Part shown: piece by piece, positions 41,814 through 48,632 of the stretch | How the letters are laid out: each line of letters opens with the position of its first letter | Numbering within the stretch: the first letter of the stretch is position 1 | Source of the DNA: an uncultured Eubacteriales bacterium | GTDB lineage: Bacteria > Bacillota > Clostridia > Oscillospirales > Oscillospiraceae | Reading direction: 5' to 3' | Length of the DNA: 64,000 nt | Assembly: GCA_900547405.1 (NCBI GenBank) | Contig: URGL01000004.1 | Location: 1 to 64,000 of the forward strand | Notes under the pieces: generated by a model | Seen by the model: the letters and a program-made list of their open reading frames with translations, nothing else | Databases searched by the model: none | What the model was told of the DNA's origin: nothing | Position numbers and translations under genes: made by a program

Positions 41814-42676
41814 TCGCTCCACCGCTTTTTCTCCAGAATTTGAATGGCAAACACAAGCACGGCCCCAATGACGGTCACATCATACACAATGGCTGTCCAG
41901 TCGAACACACCGGTGACAAAGACCGTAAACCGGGAAAACAGGGACATCTGCCGGATGACAGAGGCAAACAGACCCTCGTACACGCTGGGCTTCCAGGCGT
42001 AGACACCCAGGTTGGCCGCCAACAGCAGCATAGAGACCACGGCGGAGAACACGCCGTTTTTCGTCATGCCGTAGAGAATGCCGCCCATGGCCAGGCTCAC
42101 CGCGCCGAAGGCCGCCAGGGAGGCAGCCGCGGTGCCGGGGACCAGCTCTGCCAGGCTTACCAGGAAGTAGTTCAGGAGCATCACCACGAAGCACAGCCCC
42201 GCCGCCGCTGCCTGGCTCTCTGTCAGGCAGGAAATCAGCAGGCCGATGGCTAAAAGCGCCGCGCCCAGAAAGAAGAATCCGCACAGGGCGCTGTAGGCTG
42301 CCCCCAGGGGCACATTTCCGTAGGCACTGAGGGCCAGGGGATACAGGCCGAGGAGGCCCACAGGCACTGCCAACTGGGTCAGCAGAGCCAGGTATTTCCC
42401 CATCACCACCTGGGTCATGGTCAGGGGCAGGGCATAGAGCAGCTGCTCCGTCTTTTGCCGTCGCTCCTCTGCCCAGACCCGCATGGTCACCACGGGGATG
42501 ATGAAAATAAAGAGGAAGCTCATGTTTTGCAGCACGTATTGGAATTCCGCTACGTGGAGATCAAGATTATAGGCCAGGGTATAAATGCCGCCGAAGAGCA
42601 GCAAAAAGGCTCCGAATACGTAGGCGCTGAACCCCGTAAAAGCGGAGCTCACCTCGTGCAGATATATGCTTTTCAT
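41810..42676 (-). CDS. ABC-2 type permease (GldF-like)
   Basis: A 288-residue integral membrane protein with about six helices (AYVFGAFLLLFGGIYTLAYNL, FLFIFIIPVVTMRVWAEERR, and others, each shown in part). The second helix is followed by VTMRVWAEERRQKTEQLLYA, the sequence typical of ABC-2 exporters. The start at 42676 overlaps the ATPase stop by four bases and GGAGCC is upstream; a longer frame through the ATPase gene is spurious. Confidence 0.9.
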   Translation of the reverse strand: MKSIYLHEVSSAFTGFSAYVFGAFLLLFGGIYTLAYNLDLHVAEFQYVLQNMSFLFIFIIPVVTMRVWAEERRQKTEQLLYALPLTMTQVVMGKYLALLTQLAVPVGLLGLYPLALSAYGNVPLGAAYSALCGFFFLGAALLAIGLLISCLTESQAAAAGLCFVVMLLNYFLVSLAELVPGTAAASLAAFGAVSLAMGGILYGMTKNGVFSAVVSMLLLAANLGVYAWKPSVYEGLFASVIRQMSLFSRFTVFVTGVFDWTAIVYDVTVIGAVLVFAIQILEKKRWSE

Positions 42677-43614
42677 GCCTCTGGCTCCTTTCCGTCCGTC
42701 AGCTCCAGGAAGATGTCCTCCAGGCTGGCCTTTGTAGGTGTCATGGCGAGAAGGGGAGTCCCGGCCTCCGCCAGGGCAAAAAAGACGGCCTTGGAAAGGT
42801 CCTCCAGGTGCTCCTTCTCCGTTTCCAGCCGGACCTGGCACCGGTCAGCGGTGCCCTTGCTCTTGAAGCTTTGAACATTGGGGAGCCTGGAGAGGAGCTT
42901 TTCCGTCTGCTCTGCGGAGGCGCAGACATTGATCTCCAGAGCGGAGGCAGAGGACATCTGCTTTTCCAGATTGGCAGGGGTGTCACAGGCCACCAGCTTT
43001 CCCTTGGAAAGGATCAGAAGGCGTTCGCACACCGCCTGGACTTCCCCCAGGATATGGCTGGAAAGGATAACGGTTTTGTTCTCCCCCAGCTTTTGGATCA
43101 GCTCCCGGATCTCCGTGATCTGCCTGGGGTCCAGGCCTACGGTGGGCTCGTCCAGGATGATGATGTCCGGGTCCCCCAGAATGGCCTGGGCAATGCCCAC
43201 CCGCTGCCGGTAGCCCTTGGACAGGTTCCGGATGAGCCGGTCACGGACATCGGCGATCTGGGTCAGGTCCATGACCCGGTCCACCTCCTGGGCCAGGTTT
43301 TTCACGCCCTTGGCCCGGGCCACAAACCGCAGATACTCCCAGGGCGTCCGGTCCATGTACACCGGGGGCTGCTCCGGGAGGTACCCCAGGTGCCGCTTTG
43401 CCGCCATGGGATCCTCAAAAATGTCTACTCCGTCAATGCGCACCTCTCCGGAGGTGGCGGCAAGACATCCGGTGAGAATGTTCATGGTGGTGGATTTTCC
43501 CGCCCCGTTGGGCCCCAGAAGGCCGTAGATCTGCCCATTGGGGATGGTAAAGGACAGGTCCGACAGGGCGAGGTGGTTTCCGTACCGCTTTGTCAGGTGG
43601 GATACTTCAATCAA
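42673..43614 (-). CDS. ABC transporter ATP-binding protein (GldA-like)
   Basis: A 313-residue ATPase with Walker A GPNGAGKST near residue 37, Q-loop YLPEQPPV, signature NLSKGYRQR (usual LSGGQ degenerate but typical of ABC-2 exporters) and Walker B IIILDEPTVGLDP. A C-terminal extension (EINVCASAEQTEKLL...) is usual for this group. The start is TTG at 43614, preceded by GGGAGG; a longer TTG start at 43635 is less likely. It energises the permease and GldG-like protein encoded downstream. Confidence 0.9.
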   Translation of the reverse strand: MIEVSHLTKRYGNHLALSDLSFTIPNGQIYGLLGPNGAGKSTTMNILTGCLAATSGEVRIDGVDIFEDPMAAKRHLGYLPEQPPVYMDRTPWEYLRFVARAKGVKNLAQEVDRVMDLTQIADVRDRLIRNLSKGYRQRVGIAQAILGDPDIIILDEPTVGLDPRQITEIRELIQKLGENKTVILSSHILGEVQAVCERLLILSKGKLVACDTPANLEKQMSSASALEINVCASAEQTEKLLSRLPNVQSFKSKGTADRCQVRLETEKEHLEDLSKAVFFALAEAGTPLLAMTPTKASLEDIFLELTDGKEPEA

Positions 43615-43755
43615 CGCAATTTCCTCCCAATACAAATTCGCTTTATTCTAAACGGTCAGCCTGAAAGAGTGCTGAAATTTTCATAAACTTTTTATGAATC
43701 CGCCGACGGCTTCCGGCGGATAATGTGCGTCCGGGGTGGTAGGATAAACTCCCAG

Positions 43756-43871
43756 CCTTTCCCTGGGGGAAGGTGGCCCCGCAGGGCCGGAAGAGGGGCG
43801 GTACCGGGTCCGACCTTACACCGCCCCACACCCGTCAGGGCTTTGCCCTGCCACCCTCTCCCAGGAGAGGG
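43756..43871 (-). repeat. Composite hairpin repeat, copy D (inverted orientation)
   Basis: CCTTTCCCTGGGGGAAGG, GGCCCCGCAGGGCC, GAGGGGCGGTACCGGGTCC, ACCGCCCCACACCCGTC, AGGGC-TTT-GCCCT and CCCTCTCCCAGGAGAGGG follow in that order, the mirror of copy A. The element lies between the ABC operon and the secreted-protein gene. The rest of the 43636-43902 gap holds only a short CCGCCG/CGGCGG palindrome near 43701 and no gene. Confidence 0.85.
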
Positions 43872-43902
43872 CTAGGCCCATTCTGACACAGGAGGCATTT
43901 CT

Positions 43903-44487
43903 ATGAAACATATTGTAACTCTGGCTGTCCTTTTTATTCTGGTGCTTTCTGTCCCTGCCGAGGCGGAAATTGCCTTCGGCTCCGGAACGGAGGGGACACT
44001 GTACAGTGCGGACGGGGTATGCCAGGTCTCCGCCCTGTTCGGCAGCGCTCTGGCCATCACTCCGGGAGAGATTCTCCGGGAGGAGGTCCGGATCCGGCTT
44101 CCGGAGGGCGGGCGGCTGTATTTGCTGTGCCCTGGCCTTCCCAAGAGCCTGGAGGAGCTGAGGCTGACCGTCCAGGGGGATGGGCTGATCTTCCAGGGGG
44201 AGCTGGGCAGCGCCGACTGGATCTACCTTGGGAACTTCTCTGAGGACACAGACCAGCCCGTGGATCTGATCCTGAAAGTGCCGGAGAATCTGACGGACCA
44301 GGGAAGACGGGACTGGCAGGGCATCCATTGGTACCTTACCAAGAGCCTGCCCCAGATGCCTCCTACGGGAGACGTATCCCACCCGGAGGCAGCGGCGGTG
44401 ATCCTGGCCGGCAGTACCTTGGGGCTCCTCTGTCTTCTTCTGGGGGAAGGTGCCGCCCCCAGGCGGCGGATGAAGGGCAGCAGGTAG
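43903..44487 (+). CDS. Secreted or membrane-anchored protein, unknown function
   Basis: A 194-residue protein with a clear signal peptide (MKHIVTLAVLFILVLSVPAEA) and a beta-rich outer part (LREEVRIRLPEGGRLYLLCPG; DQPVDLILKVPENL), then a C-terminal hydrophobic segment (AAAVILAGSTLGLLCLLLG) followed by basic residues, like a membrane anchor. I do not recognise the family. The last residues, EGAAPRRRMKGSR, are encoded by the truncated composite repeat at 44441-44520. The Shine-Dalgarno site is weak (CAGGAGG). Confidence 0.75.
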   Translation: MKHIVTLAVLFILVLSVPAEAEIAFGSGTEGTLYSADGVCQVSALFGSALAITPGEILREEVRIRLPEGGRLYLLCPGLPKSLEELRLTVQGDGLIFQGELGSADWIYLGNFSEDTDQPVDLILKVPENLTDQGRRDWQGIHWYLTKSLPQMPPTGDVSHPEAAAVILAGSTLGLLCLLLGEGAAPRRRMKGSR

Positions 44488-44520
44488 CCGGTTCTTTGTA
44501 CCGCCCCACACCCGTCAGGG
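44441..44520 (-). repeat. Composite hairpin repeat, copy E (truncated)
   Basis: Shares with copy D the modules GGGGGAAGGT, GCCGCC-CCCAGGCGGC, CCGGATGA-like, and ACCGCCCCACACCCGTCAGGG, but lacks the final CCCTCTCC hairpin. It supplies the C-terminal codons and stop of the secreted protein at 43903. Confidence 0.7.
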
Positions 44521-44527
44521 GGTATGG

Positions 44528-44562
44528 CAAAAACGCCCTCACTCTTTCGAGTAAGGGCGTTT
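44528..44562 (-). terminator. Terminator of tRNA-Gln (also usable by the plus-strand gene)
   Basis: On the minus strand a stem AAAACGCCCTTACTC with its near-complement around a GAAA loop ends in GTTTTT. On the plus strand it ends in GCGTTTTC. It lies just beyond the tRNA 3' end. Confidence 0.85.
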
Positions 44563-44564
44563 TC

Positions 44565-44638
44565 TGGCAGAGGATGAGGGATTCGAACCCCCGCAAACGG
44601 AGTCAGAGTCCGGTGTGCTACCGTTACACAAATCCTCT
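44565..44638 (-). tRNA. tRNA-Gln (anticodon CTG)
   Basis: A 74-base cloverleaf on the minus strand: acceptor AGAGGAT/ATCCTCT, anticodon loop CTCTGAC (anticodon CTG, codon CAG), T arm GGGGG-TTCGAAT-CCCTC, discriminator G and an encoded CCA. Confidence 0.93.
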
Positions 44639-44659
44639 GTGTCACACGGAACAGTTAGG

Positions 44660-44687
44660 ATTATACCAGATATTTCGAAAATGTCAA
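44660..44687 (-). promoter_or_regulatory. Promoter of tRNA-Gln
   Basis: Minus-strand TTGACA (44687-44682) and TATAAT (44665-44660), both perfect, with a 16-base spacer, about 21 bases ahead of the tRNA. Confidence 0.9.
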
Positions 44688-44737
44688 GTATTATTTTCCT
44701 TTTTTTCAATTTTCTTTTTCTGCCGCTTTCAGTATTC

Positions 44738-44774
44738 CCCAAGGGCCGGGATCTATCCGGCCCTTGGGGAATTT
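44738..44774. terminator. Strong hairpin downstream of dapF
   Basis: TCCCCAAGGGCCGG and CCGGCCCTTGGGGA pair around ATCTAT. The T-run (ATTTTTC) is on the plus side, so the fit as a terminator for the minus-strand dapF transcript is only partial; it may mainly block plus-strand reading into dapF. Confidence 0.6.
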
Positions 44775-44775
44775 T

Positions 44776-45555
44776 TCAGATGTCCAGCTCCAGAACCTCG
44801 GTGATCTCCGTGGGGCCTTCCAGCAGGAGCTTTTCAACTTCTGTTTCGCCCTCAATGGTGATTTTCAGAGTTCCGCCGGGGACCTGGGCAGTGAGGCGCT
44901 TGCCGGGGAGCAGTCCCTTTTTCCACAGTACGCAGGCGGTGGAGCCGCAGCCGGTGCCGCAGGCCAGGGTGAGATCCTCCACGCCCCGCTCAAAGGTCAG
45001 AACCTGGGCCTCGCCCTCACCGACCAGATGGCAGTAGTTCACGTTGGCCCCCTTGGGGAAGGCCGGGTCGAAGCGCAGGTTCCGCAGCTCTTCCCGGAAG
45101 CTGTCCCGGTTTTGGAGGATCTCCTCGTCCACCAGACGGACGGCGTGGGGCACACCGGGATTTCCCAGCTCCACATAGGCCACGTCGTCCTTTCGGTTCA
45201 GGTCCAGGACGCTGGGCAGATTCAGGGCCACCCGGTACTGGTTTTCGTCTACCCGCCAGCCCTCTACCGGACCGGCCAGGGTCTTGAAGCGCATTTGCTC
45301 CCCCACAAGCCCCTGGTCATAGGCGAAGCGGCAGATGCACCGGGCACCGTTGCCGCACATCTCGCCTCGGGTGCCGTCGGCATTGTAGAAGATCATCTCA
45401 AAGTCGAAGCCCTCGGCATTGCCTACCGCCAGCAGACCGTCGGCATGGCGCAGGGCGCAGAGCTTTTTGGCCAGGGCAGAAAAATCCAGGTCCAATCCCC
45501 GGCCGTCGAAGACCATGAAGTCGTTGCCGGCCCCGTTCATATAGAAAAATTTCAT
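44776..45555 (-). CDS. dapF: Diaminopimelate epimerase
   Basis: A 259-residue enzyme converting LL- to meso-diaminopimelate for lysine and peptidoglycan cross-links. It opens KFFYMNGAGNDFMV and carries the two catalytic cysteines in EMCGNGARC (Cys 67) and LACGTGCGST. The ATG at 45555 is used; the longer frame is an antisense overlap with dapB. Last gene of the dapA-dapB-dapF group, four bases after the dapB stop. Confidence 0.96.
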   Translation of the reverse strand: MKFFYMNGAGNDFMVFDGRGLDLDFSALAKKLCALRHADGLLAVGNAEGFDFEMIFYNADGTRGEMCGNGARCICRFAYDQGLVGEQMRFKTLAGPVEGWRVDENQYRVALNLPSVLDLNRKDDVAYVELGNPGVPHAVRLVDEEILQNRDSFREELRNLRFDPAFPKGANVNYCHLVGEGEAQVLTFERGVEDLTLACGTGCGSTACVLWKKGLLPGKRLTAQVPGGTLKITIEGETEVEKLLLEGPTEITEVLELDI

Positions 45556-45559
45556 GGTG

Positions 45560-46279
45560 TCACCCCAGCAAGTTTTCCATGTTGTAGATCCCCGGCTGCT
45601 TCCCCGCCAGGAAGGCGGCGGCCTCCAGGGCCCCGTCGGCAAACATACCCCGATCGAAGGCTTCGTGCCGGAGGACCAGCTGCTGGGTGGGGGTGCAGAT
45701 GTGAATTTCATGGATACCTACGATGCCTGCCAGCCGCAGGGAGGAAATGCCGATCTCTTCTTTGGTCCGCTTGCCCTCTCCGGCCCGACCGCAGTGCTCG
45801 GTGGCCTGGGGCCGGACCTGCTGGACAGCCTGGAAGAGCATATGGGCGGTTCCGCTGGGGGCATCCACCTTCCGGTTGTGGTGGATCTCCAGGATCTCAA
45901 TGTCCGCCTCCGGGAAAGCGGCGGCGGCCTGCTTGGCCAGACGGCACAGCACCGCGATCCCTAAGCTCATGTTGCCGGAATAAAACACAGGGATCCTGTC
46001 CCCGGCGGCGTAGATGCGCCGCTTCTCCTCTTCGGTGTGTCCGGTGGTGCCAATGACCACGGCACAGCCGAAGCGTTCGGCGTAGTCCAGGACCTCGGCA
46101 ACGGCGCTGTGGTGGGAAAAATCAATGATCACATCCGCCTGCCGGTCCCCCAGCTCCTGGAAGGTTTTGGAGGCTCCGTTTTCTCCATCGATGCTGACGG
46201 CACCCACCTGGTTTTCACCCAGACGCTGGGAGATCAGCTTGCCCATGGCACCATTGGCGCCGCAAACAATGGCTCTCAT
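45560..46279 (-). CDS. dapB: 4-Hydroxy-tetrahydrodipicolinate reductase
   Basis: A 239-residue NAD(P)H-dependent reductase. It shows the Rossmann start VCGANGAMGK, GTTGHTEEEK, and the signature EIHHNRKVDAPSGTA with the substrate-binding His and Lys. The start at 46279 overlaps the dapA stop by four bases (ATGA); a longer frame into dapA is not coding. It acts directly on the DapA product. Confidence 0.96.
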   Translation of the reverse strand: MRAIVCGANGAMGKLISQRLGENQVGAVSIDGENGASKTFQELGDRQADVIIDFSHHSAVAEVLDYAERFGCAVVIGTTGHTEEEKRRIYAAGDRIPVFYSGNMSLGIAVLCRLAKQAAAAFPEADIEILEIHHNRKVDAPSGTAHMLFQAVQQVRPQATEHCGRAGEGKRTKEEIGISSLRLAGIVGIHEIHICTPTQQLVLRHEAFDRGMFADGALEAAAFLAGKQPGIYNMENLLG

Positions 46280-47163
46280 AGGGCTACCCCCTGCTTGCGC
46301 ATTTCTGCCAGAAGCTTTGCCCGGTTGCCCTCCTCCATGGGGGTCAGGGGCAGACGGATAAACTCCTTGCCGTAGCCCATGGCGCTGATGGCAGCCTTGG
46401 CGGGGATGGGGTTCACCTCGCAGAAGAGCAGGTTGATGAGGTCCAGGTACCGGCACTGGAGGGCCGCGGCCTTCCGCAGGTCTCCGGCGAAGAAAGCATC
46501 GGTCATCTCTACGGCACCCTTGGGGATCACGTTGCTGAGCACGCTGATGGTGCCCATACCGCCCATGGCCAGCATAGGTACGGTCAGGCCGTCCTCGCCG
46601 GAGTAGACGTCGATCTTATCCCCGCAGCGGGCGAAGAGCTCCACTACCTGGCTCATGTTGCCGCTGGCCTCCTTAATGGCGGCAACGTTGGGGTGCTCCG
46701 CCAGCTTCTCCACGGTGGCGGGCAGCAGGTTGCAGCCGGTGCGGGAGGGCACATTGTAGAGAATGATGGGCTTGTCCACCTTGTCGGCAATGGCGGTAAA
46801 ATGGGCAATGAGGCCGTTTTGTGTGGCCTTATTATAGTAAGGTGTGACCACCAGCAAAGCGTCGGCTCCGGCCTGGGCGGCGGAGACGGAATAGTCGATG
46901 GCATGGAGGGTGTTGTTGGTGCCGGTACCGGCAATGACAGGCACCCGGCCCGCTACCCGGTCGATGGTGAAGGAGATGACCTTTTTCCGCTCCTCAGGGG
47001 TCAGGGTGGCGCTTTCGCCGGTGGTACCGACGGCCACCAGGGCATTGATGCCGGAGGCCAGCTGGAAGTCGATGAACCGGCCCAGAGCCTCATAGTCCAC
47101 ACCCTCCGGGGTCATGGGGGTGACCATAGCAGTGGCCATGCCTTTAAAAATCGTTTTTTTCAT
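46276..47163 (-). CDS. dapA: 4-Hydroxy-tetrahydrodipicolinate synthase
   Basis: A 295-residue TIM-barrel aldolase condensing pyruvate with aspartate semialdehyde. Motifs: AMVTPMTPEGVDY, GTTGESATLT, the catalytic Tyr in ILYNVPSRTG and the Schiff-base Lys in AAIKEASGN. The Shine-Dalgarno is AAGGATG. First gene of the dap group; the DUF2461 gene lies 18 bases upstream and may share its transcript. Confidence 0.97.
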   Translation of the reverse strand: MKKTIFKGMATAMVTPMTPEGVDYEALGRFIDFQLASGINALVAVGTTGESATLTPEERKKVISFTIDRVAGRVPVIAGTGTNNTLHAIDYSVSAAQAGADALLVVTPYYNKATQNGLIAHFTAIADKVDKPIILYNVPSRTGCNLLPATVEKLAEHPNVAAIKEASGNMSQVVELFARCGDKIDVYSGEDGLTVPMLAMGGMGTISVLSNVIPKGAVEMTDAFFAGDLRKAAALQCRYLDLINLLFCEVNPIPAKAAISAMGYGKEFIRLPLTPMEEGNRAKLLAEMRKQGVAL

Positions 47164-47181
47164 AGGGTAACATCCTTTCCG

Positions 47182-47829
47182 TCATTCGGTGAATTGGTTG
47201 AAATAATCGTATAGCGGTATCAGATCCGTCAGCATCTGCTTGACTCTGGTTTCCAGCTGGGGCCCGAATATCTCCGGTCCCACGTCCTCACTCCGGACGC
47301 AGCTGATGTCCCCCTTCCAGGCGAAATAGGGGGCAAGGGCCTGCGTTGGGGCCTCCTTGGGCCGCTTGTAGCATTCCGCCGTTACGGGAATGCCGGTTTT
47401 CCGCTCCGTATCCCGAAGAAGTTTTTGAAAGTCCTGGGGCTTGGCGGCGATCTGCCTGCGGAACCGATCCATGGTGGCTACCTTGGGCTTCCAGACGGTG
47501 AAGCCGTAGCTGATGCCTTCGGGACGGATCTCGAAGAACAGGCAGGGGTTTTCTGCCCACCAGTCCACATCCTGCCGGATGCACAGCCACAGACTCTCCT
47601 TGTAAGGCAGGGGATGGTGGAGCCGGGCATCCCGGTAGATGCGGCTGACCTTCAGGATGCTGCCGGGGCTGTCCAGGAAGGGCTCGAATACTGCCGCGCC
47701 CAGAGCCTTCATGGGCTCGTAAAGGGAATCCACATACTGCTTTTTGTGGGCCAGGAACCAGTCCCGGTTGTTGTTCATGCGAATGCCCCAGAGAAAATCA
47801 ACGGTCTCCGGGGAGAAACCTGTAAACAT
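47182..47829 (-). CDS. DUF2461 family protein
   Basis: A 215-residue protein of the DUF2461/TIGR02453 family: FSPETVDFLWGIRMNNNRDWF (split at N), AHKKQYVDSLYEPM, KVSRIYRDARLHHPLPYKESLW (split at P) and FFEIRPEGISYGF. No function is known for the family. The ATG at 47829 has GGAAGGA upstream; extending the frame would enter composite repeat F. It lies 18 bases before dapA. Confidence 0.85.
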   Translation of the reverse strand: MFTGFSPETVDFLWGIRMNNNRDWFLAHKKQYVDSLYEPMKALGAAVFEPFLDSPGSILKVSRIYRDARLHHPLPYKESLWLCIRQDVDWWAENPCLFFEIRPEGISYGFTVWKPKVATMDRFRRQIAAKPQDFQKLLRDTERKTGIPVTAECYKRPKEAPTQALAPYFAWKGDISCVRSEDVGPEIFGPQLETRVKQMLTDLIPLYDYFNQFTE

Positions 47830-47849
47830 AAGAAATCCTTCCTTCTTTG

Positions 47850-47965
47850 CCTTCCCCTGGGGGAAGGTGGCCCGCCAGGGCCGGATGAGGGGTGGTAACG
47901 GGTGGGACTCCACACCGCCCCACTCCCGTCAGGGCTTCGCCCTGCCACCCTCTCCCAGGAGAGGG
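47850..47965 (-). repeat. Composite hairpin repeat, copy F (inverted orientation)
   Basis: CCTTCCCC-TGGGGGAAGG, GGCCCGCCAGGGCC, GGATGAGGGGTGGT, ACCGCCCCACTCCCGTC, AGGGC-TTC-GCCCT and CCCTCTCCCAGGAGAGGG. It is almost the same as copy D and mirrors copy A. It fills the space between the DUF2461 and metallophosphoesterase genes. Confidence 0.87.
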
Positions 47966-47972
47966 CTATTGC

Positions 47973-48632
47973 TCAGTCGTACCTGGGAGGTTCCGATATC
48001 CAAATCAGCCTATTTTTCTTCTTCTCCGGTACCGGACGGTCCGGGATGCTGATGACATAGCGCTCGTAAGCGTTGACGATGGTGGTGCCGTTGTAGGTGA
48101 TGACCCGCTGATTGCCGGTGCCATAGTTCATGTGTACATGGCCGTAAAAATGGTAGCCGGGGGTGTATTTGTTGAGAAACTCCCGCAGGGCGGCAAAGCC
48201 CAGGTGGGCCCGGTCCTCGCCGTCTCCCAGTCCCTCCGCCGGGGCATGGGTCACCAGAATGTCCACCCCCCCGGCTTTGTAAAGAGGCCAGAAGAGCTTC
48301 CGGATCCTGCCCCGCATTTCCCGCTCGGTGTACTGGTTGGGGCCATCGTGATACTTCCGGCAGCCCCCCAGACCGGCGATCCGCAGACCGTTGAATTCCA
48401 CCACCTTGCCGTCGATGTTGTCGCAGCCCTCTGGGGGCTCCTGGTCGTAGCGGGTGTCGTGGTTTCCGGGCACGTAAAGCACCGGGCACCGGGCCATGGT
48501 CACGAGGAAGCTCAGATAGCTGGCCTTTAAATCTCCGCAGGAGATGATCAGTTGATATTCCGCCAGCCGCCCGGGAACGTAATAGTCCCACAGGGCGGGG
48601 CACTCTTCGTCAGACAGGACCAGGATCTTCAT
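47973..48632 (-). CDS. Calcineurin-like metallophosphoesterase
   Basis: A 219-residue phosphoesterase: KILVLSDEE start, CGDLKASYL, VPGNHDTRYD (the GNHD metal motif), VTHAPAEG and FYGHVHMNYG (GHxH). The first motif is SDEE rather than the usual DxH, which may reduce or change metal binding. The start lies 23 bases inside the end of the BMP-type gene, so the two are translationally coupled. The substrate is unknown; the context suggests nucleotide-related work (inference). Confidence 0.85.
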   Translation of the reverse strand: MKILVLSDEECPALWDYYVPGRLAEYQLIISCGDLKASYLSFLVTMARCPVLYVPGNHDTRYDQEPPEGCDNIDGKVVEFNGLRIAGLGGCRKYHDGPNQYTEREMRGRIRKLFWPLYKAGGVDILVTHAPAEGLGDGEDRAHLGFAALREFLNKYTPGYHFYGHVHMNYGTGNQRVITYNGTTIVNAYERYVISIPDRPVPEKKKNRLIWISEPPRYD

